8,281 nt of DNA from Alphaproteobacteria bacterium. GTDB lineage: Bacteria > Pseudomonadota > Alphaproteobacteria > Rhodobacterales > Rhodobacteraceae. Position numbers and translations under genes: made by a program. The stretch's first letter is position 1, and every line of letters starts with the position of its first letter. The stretch lies in contig JAUHZL010000115.1 in the NCBI GenBank assembly GCA_030425945.1, positions 1 to 8,281 on the forward strand, in the 5' to 3' direction. Below the pieces are notes generated by a model. It worked only from the letters and a program-made list of their open reading frames with translations. It was not told the DNA's origin and ran no database searches. Below, in pieces: positions 5,601 through 8,281 of this stretch.

Positions 5601-5651
5601 GACCGACGTCTGATTCGGTCGTCCGCAAGCGGAAACGCACCGTTTCCGGAC
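5601..5651. other. Two hairpins between gcdH and the 805-aa gene
   Basis: GACCGA/TCGGTC (5601-5606 with 5615-5620, 8-base loop) and the 8-bp stem CGGAAACG/CGTTTCCG with a 3-base loop (5630-5648), flanked by an alternative GTCC/GGAC outer pair (5621-5624 and 5648-5651). They lie 21-68 bases after the gcdH stop on the minus strand. Neither is followed by a T-run in that direction, so a classical intrinsic terminator is not supported. They may still stabilise the gcdH mRNA end or assist termination, or be part of the leader of the next gene. Confidence 0.4.
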
Positions 5652-5668
5652 GGGGACTTTCGGGCGGC

Positions 5669-6889
5669 TCAGAAGAAGGCCTGCAGCCCGGTCTGGGCCC
5701 GCCCGAGGATCAGGGCATGCACGTCGTGGGTGCCCTCGTAGGTGTTCACCGTTTCGAGGTTCACCATGTGCCGCATCACCGGGAAGCTGTCGGAAATGCC
5801 GTTCCCGCCATGCATGTCGCGGGACATCCGGGCGATGTCGAGCGCCTTGCCGCAGTTGTTCCGCTTGATCAGCGAGATCATCTCGGGCGCGGCGTTGGCC
5901 TGTTCCAGCAGCCGCCCGACGCGCAGCGCGCCCTGCAGGCCGAAGGCGATCTCGGTCTGCATGTCCGCGAGTTTCTTCTGGAAGAGCTGGGTCTGCGCCA
6001 GCGGCCGCTTGAACTGGTGCCGGTCGAGCCCGTACTGCCGGGCCGCGTGCCAGCAGGCCTCGGCCGCCCCCATCACGCCCCAGGCGATTCCGTAGCGGGC
6101 GCGGTTCAGGCAGCCGAACGGCCCCTTCAGCCCCTCGACGCCGGGCAGCAGGGCGTCCTCGCCGACTTCGACGCCGTCCATCACGATCTCGCCCGTCACC
6201 GAGGCACGAAGGCTGAGCTTGCCGCCGATCTTCGGCGCGCTCAGGCCCTTCATGCCCTTCTCCAGCACGAAGCCGCGAATCTTGCCGCCATGGGCCTCGG
6301 ACTTGGCCCAGACCACGAAGACATCCGCGATCGGCGCGTTCGAGATCCACATCTTCGATCCGCTCAGCCGGTAGCCGCCGTCGGTCTTCTCGGCGCGGGT
6401 CTTCATGCCCGCGGGGTCCGACCCGGCATCCGGTTCGGTCAGGCCGAAACAGCCGATCAGCGTGCCGGCGGCGAGGCCGGGCAGGTATTTCCGGCGCTGC
6501 TCTTCCGAGCCGTAGGCGTAGATCGGGTACATCACGAGGCTGGATTGCACGCTCATCATCGAGCGGTAGCCCGAGTCGATGCGCTCGATCTCGCGCGCCA
6601 CGAGGCCGTAGGTCACGTAGCCCGCGCCCAGCCCGCCATAGGTTTCGGGCACGGTGACGCCCAGCAGGCCCGCCTCGCCCATCGCGGCGAAGATCGAGGG
6701 ATCGACGGTTTCCTCGCGGTAGGCATCGCGGACCTTCGGGGCCAGCACGTCGGCGGCAAAGGCGGCGGCGGCGTCGCGGAACGCGCGCTCGTCGGCGTCG
6801 AGCTGGTCTTCCAGCCGGAACGGGTCGGCCCAGTCGAAACGGCCCAGGTCGGGGGCATCCTTGGCGGAAATCTGGCTCGGCGCGTTCAT
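5669..6889 (-). CDS. gcdH: Glutaryl-CoA dehydrogenase
   Basis: FAD-dependent acyl-CoA dehydrogenase that oxidises and decarboxylates glutaryl-CoA to crotonyl-CoA in lysine, hydroxylysine and tryptophan breakdown, passing electrons to electron-transfer flavoprotein. The 406 residues show R-S-M-M-S-V-Q-S-S-L (109-118), where Arg109 and Ser113 match human Arg94 and Ser98 that bind the glutaryl group; the flavin segment C-F-G-L-T-E-P-D-A-G-S-D-P (147-159); W-I-S-N (181-184); R-D-M-H-G-G-N-G-I (357-365); and N-T-Y-E-G-T-H-D-V-H-A (382-392) with catalytic base Glu385. The Arg109/Ser113 pair and TYEGTHDxHALILGR ending separate GcdH from other acyl-CoA dehydrogenases. ATG at 6889 has AGGAG six bases upstream; the open frame upstream to 7042 is the antisense of parE and is rejected. 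It lies 67 bases after parE. Confidence 0.96.
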   Translation of the reverse strand: MNAPSQISAKDAPDLGRFDWADPFRLEDQLDADERAFRDAAAAFAADVLAPKVRDAYREETVDPSIFAAMGEAGLLGVTVPETYGGLGAGYVTYGLVAREIERIDSGYRSMMSVQSSLVMYPIYAYGSEEQRRKYLPGLAAGTLIGCFGLTEPDAGSDPAGMKTRAEKTDGGYRLSGSKMWISNAPIADVFVVWAKSEAHGGKIRGFVLEKGMKGLSAPKIGGKLSLRASVTGEIVMDGVEVGEDALLPGVEGLKGPFGCLNRARYGIAWGVMGAAEACWHAARQYGLDRHQFKRPLAQTQLFQKKLADMQTEIAFGLQGALRVGRLLEQANAAPEMISLIKRNNCGKALDIARMSRDMHGGNGISDSFPVMRHMVNLETVNTYEGTHDVHALILGRAQTGLQAFF

Positions 6890-6917
6890 GGCTGTCTCCT
6901 CGGTCGCTGTCGCGGTG

Positions 6918-6946
6918 GTTCTAGCCCGGCGGGAAGGGGGCGGCAA
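6918..6946 (-). promoter_or_regulatory. Candidate sigma-70-type promoter for gcdH
   Basis: On the minus strand TTGCCG (6941-6946) and TAGAAC (6918-6923) are separated by 17 bases, in the short gap between parE and gcdH, ending 28 bases before the gcdH ATG. The -35 box is fair and the -10 box moderate. If real, gcdH is transcribed independently of parDE; read-through from parDE is also possible because no terminator hairpin is seen between them. Confidence 0.4.
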
Positions 6947-6956
6947 TCGGGGGCGG

Positions 6957-7244
6957 TCAGAGGTGCAGGTCCGGGTCCATCCGCTGGTGAAGAATGCGGA
7001 TGACGATGACGTCGCCCTCGGATCGGCGGTGGTAGATGACATGGCGTCCCGACAGGGTCCGGCAGAGGCCGGGGCCCAGATGCTCCGCCGGGCGGGACAG
7101 ACGCGGGTCGCCGGTCAGGGCGGTACACCGGTCCTTCAGCGCCGTCAGATACGTCACGGCCTGTTCAGCGCCCCAGCGATCGACGGTTGTGTCCCAGATC
7201 TTTTCGAGATCGCGCCGCGCGGCAGGCGTGAAGCGCAGCGCCAC
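6957..7244 (-). CDS. parE: ParE/RelE-superfamily toxin of a type II toxin-antitoxin pair
   Basis: Ninety-five residues starting at GTG 7244 (MALRFTPAARRDLEKIWDTT at the N-terminus). The pattern F-T-P-A-A-x-x-D-L-x-x-I-W-D-x-T...W-G at 5-25, the middle G-D-P-R-L-S-R-P-A-E-H-L-G-P-G-L-C-R (45-62), a strand S-G-R-H-V-I-Y-H-R-R, and the end I-R-I-L-H-Q-R-M-D-P (82-91) are typical of ParE. ParE proteins poison DNA gyrase; related RelE proteins cut mRNA, and sequence alone favours ParE. The GTG lies six bases after the parD stop and has no clear ribosome-binding site, so its translation is probably coupled to parD, keeping toxin below antitoxin. The reading frame appears intact. Confidence 0.92.
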   Translation of the reverse strand: MALRFTPAARRDLEKIWDTTVDRWGAEQAVTYLTALKDRCTALTGDPRLSRPAEHLGPGLCRTLSGRHVIYHRRSEGDVIVIRILHQRMDPDLHL

Positions 7245-7250
7245 GCGGTC

Positions 7251-7487
7251 TCAGCGCCCGGACTTTTCGGCAAGCCACGCCTCGAAGTCGAACTCCTCGG
7301 CCGGACCCGAGGCGTCGCCCTCGGCAAGGGCGCTCCGCAGGGTGTCGAGACGGGTCTCGTGGTCCTCGAGCAACCGCAGTCCGGCGCGGACCACGTCGCT
7401 GGCACTCGCATAGCGCCCGCTCTCGACGCGCTCGTCGATGAAACCGGTGAAGTGGTCGCCAAGCGAAACGGACGTGTTGCGGGGCAT
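7251..7487 (-). CDS. parD: ParD antitoxin, ribbon-helix-helix repressor
   Basis: Seventy-eight residues from ATG 7487, with GGAGG five bases upstream. The N-terminal N-T-S-V-S-L strand (4-9), then helix and S-G-R-Y-A-S-A-S-D-V-V-R-A-G-L-R-L-L-E (23-41), form the ribbon-helix-helix DNA-binding domain of the CopG/ParD type. The C-terminal part, rich in acidic residues and ending F-D-F-E-A-W-L-A-E-K, is the region that wraps and neutralises ParE in known pairs. ParD dimers normally repress their own promoter, with ParE as co-repressor; overlapping palindromes in the promoter here (7506-7524) fit that. parE follows after six bases. Confidence 0.94.
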   Translation of the reverse strand: MPRNTSVSLGDHFTGFIDERVESGRYASASDVVRAGLRLLEDHETRLDTLRSALAEGDASGPAEEFDFEAWLAEKSGR

Positions 7488-7505
7488 GCGATCCTCCCTG
7501 CGACA

Positions 7506-7533
7506 AGGATACCAAATCCTGGTAGCAGGTCAA
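7506..7533 (-). promoter_or_regulatory. parDE promoter with overlapping palindromic operators
   Basis: On the minus strand TTGACC (7528-7533), a 16-base spacer, and TATCCT (7506-7511) form a good sigma-70-type promoter ending 18 bases before the parD ATG. Two 15-base inverted repeats overlap it: TACCA-5-TGGTA at 7510-7524, in the spacer, and AGGAT-5-ATCCT at 7506-7520, reaching into the -10 box. They share most of their bases, so two dimers could bind side by side or compete. This is what an autorepressed ribbon-helix-helix operator would look like; the binding itself is inferred. Confidence 0.65.
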
Positions 7534-7550
7534 ACCGCGGACAAGGCGTG

Positions 7551-7583
7551 AAACGAAAAACGCCCCCGGCAGTGCGGGGGCGT
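7551..7583 (-). terminator. Intrinsic terminator of infC
   Basis: A perfect 9-bp stem ACGCCCCCG/CGGGGGCGT (7560-7568 and 7575-7583) with a 6-base loop lies 27 bases after the infC stop. On the minus strand it is followed by TTTTTCGTTT. This is a strong rho-independent terminator for infC and separates it from the parDE promoter just beyond. It is not followed by a T-run on the plus strand. Confidence 0.9.
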
Positions 7584-7610
7584 CCTGAACCGTGGCGAGA
7601 GCAGCCGGGC

Positions 7611-8156
7611 TTACTTGGTGACCGGGCCGATCATCATGACCATCTGGCGGCCTTCGAGCTTGGGCATGTTCTCGATCTTGCCGAGGCCCTCGACATCCGC
7701 CGCGACCCGGTGCAGCAGTTCCATCCCGAGGTTCTGGTGCGCCATCTCGCGGCCGCGGAACCGGAGGGTGACCTTCACCTTGTCCCCGCCTTCGAGGAAC
7801 TTGGTCACGCTGCGCATCTTCACATCGTAGTCATGGGTGTCGGTGTTCGGGCGGAACTTGACCTCCTTGATCTCGATGATCTTCTGCTTCTTGCGGGCCT
7901 CCGCCTCTTTCTTCTGCGTTTCGTACTTGAACTTGCCGAAGTCCATGATCTTGCAGACCGGGGGGGTGGCGTTGGGGGAAATCTCGACGAGATCGAGCCC
8001 CACCTCCTCGGCCATGCGCATGGCATCGCGGGGGTGGACAACGCCGAGGTTCTCACCTTCGGCACCGATCAGGCGGATTTCAGGGGCACGGATGCGATCA
8101 TTGACACGGGGGCCAGTGTCGCGCGTCGGCGGCGCATTGTGGGGTCTGCGGGCTAT
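7611..8156 (-). CDS. infC: Translation initiation factor IF-3, apparent AUA start
   Basis: IF-3 binds the 30S subunit, blocks premature 50S joining and checks the start codon and initiator tRNA. The frame has the N-domain (about 14-80: T-G-P-R-V-N-D-R-I-R, G-L-D-L-V-E-I-S-P-N-A-x-P-P-V-C-K-I-M-D-F-G-K-F-K-Y-E), the Lys/Glu-rich linker (82-92), and the C-domain with K-E-V-K-F-R-P (97-103) and R-F-R-G-R-E-M-A-H (132-140). The first in-frame ATG (8021) would cut off 45 residues, including the conserved R-V-N-D-x-I-R-x-x-E-(I/V)-R. An in-frame stop is at 8169-8171, and no ATG, GTG or TTG lies between it and the core. The ATA at 8154-8156, with AAGGA eight bases upstream, gives a normal 181-residue IF-3. 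infC is known for rare start codons (AUU in E. coli) used in autoregulation. Confidence 0.95.
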   Translation of the reverse strand: MARRPHNAPPTRDTGPRVNDRIRAPEIRLIGAEGENLGVVHPRDAMRMAEEVGLDLVEISPNATPPVCKIMDFGKFKYETQKKEAEARKKQKIIEIKEVKFRPNTDTHDYDVKMRSVTKFLEGGDKVKVTLRFRGREMAHQNLGMELLHRVAADVEGLGKIENMPKLEGRQMVMMIGPVTK

Positions 8157-8195
8157 GGGTCGGTTCCTTCAATGGTTGTCGAACTTTGAGGGCTG

Positions 8196-8224
8196 AAAAT
8201 ACAGGCAGTTCCCGGGGCGTTCAA
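8196..8224 (-). promoter_or_regulatory. Candidate promoter of infC
   Basis: On the minus strand TTGAAC (8219-8224), a 17-base spacer and TATTTT (8196-8201) give a near-consensus sigma-70-type promoter, about 40 bases before the proposed AUA start. It is the only AT-rich patch in the area. With the terminator at 7551-7583 it makes infC a single-gene transcript in this window. Confidence 0.6.
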
Positions 8225-8251
8225 GCGGTGTCTCGCCGGGCGGGCGGACCT

Positions 8252-8272
8252 GTTGCACAAGGGCTTGTTGCA
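8252..8272. repeat. Small repeat/palindrome upstream of the infC promoter
   Basis: GTTGCA occurs twice as a direct repeat (8252-8257 and 8267-8272), around a 12-base palindrome-like ACAAG-GG-CTTGT (8257-8268). It lies 28 bases or more upstream of the candidate -35 box of infC, at the window edge. It could be a regulator site or part of the neighbouring locus; nothing else is seen between 8225 and the end. Confidence 0.3.
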
Positions 8273-8281
8273 GCGCAGCGC

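Noticed and set aside
6890..7042. N-terminal extension of gcdH by 51 codons
   Set aside because: It overlaps parE in antisense, has Ser/Thr/Arg-rich filler and would make the protein longer than the family; ATG 6889 has AGGAG.
7611..8021. IF-3 starting at ATG 8021 (136 aa)
   Set aside because: Would remove the conserved first part of the N-domain that is clearly encoded in frame upstream.
5717..8189. Plus-strand frames of 428 and 442 codons opposite gcdH, parDE and infC
   Set aside because: Antisense shadows of four well-identified minus-strand genes.
1..8281. CRISPR array, tRNA, rRNA, prophage genes or a complete novel defence system
   Set aside because: No regularly spaced long repeats, no tRNA-like or rRNA-like sequence and no defence-gene cluster beyond the ordinary parDE pair were seen.

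Overview
The window is GC-rich DNA with the gene content and protein sequences of an alphaproteobacterium, most likely of the Rhodobacteraceae (Rhodobacterales). Three things point there: the IF-3 and glutaryl-CoA dehydrogenase sequences, the small DUF1127-type proteins, and an intergenic palindromic element that reads on the minus strand as a CTCCGGCGGGAGTATTT-type motif common in that family. No genus can be named from the sequence alone.

Left edge (1-434): the last 34 codons of what looks like an IS66-family transposase, followed 12 bases later by a GCGCTTAC end that fits an IS66 right terminal repeat. Next come a cluster of small hairpins (the Rhodobacteraceae-type element) and a short array of CCGAC motifs spaced exactly 11 bp apart. 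No gene is seen in 107-434.

Plus-strand block (435-3122): three small DUF1127-like genes in a row, each diverged from the others, then ureE, ureF and ureG. UreE, UreF and UreG are the nickel chaperone, GTPase-activating scaffold and GTPase that load nickel into urease. The third DUF1127-like gene ends 13 bases before ureE, ureE and ureF overlap by 8 bases, and the ureG ribosome-binding site begins at the last base of the ureF stop, so these four are probably cotranscribed. ureD and the structural genes ureABC are not in the window; an IS end lies where they might be expected.

Minus-strand block (3126-8156, read right to left): infC (IF-3, with an apparent non-canonical AUA start, its own promoter and a clear intrinsic terminator); a parD-parE toxin-antitoxin pair whose promoter is covered by two overlapping palindromes; gcdH (glutaryl-CoA dehydrogenase, lysine/tryptophan catabolism); and an 805-residue protein of unknown function. 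That protein has a globular N-terminal half resembling a hydrolase fold with a degenerate nucleophile elbow, plus a Pro/Ala/Asp-rich tail of about 480 residues with repeated Trp-Ser motifs and a 64-residue tandem duplication. It converges on ureG with three bases between the stop codons.

Most of the window is ordinary chromosome. The parts worth a second look are the DUF1127 trio joined to the urease accessory genes, the phased CCGAC array next to the IS end, the repeat-tailed 805-residue protein, the parD operator and the infC start. No complete new defence or mobile system was recognised.
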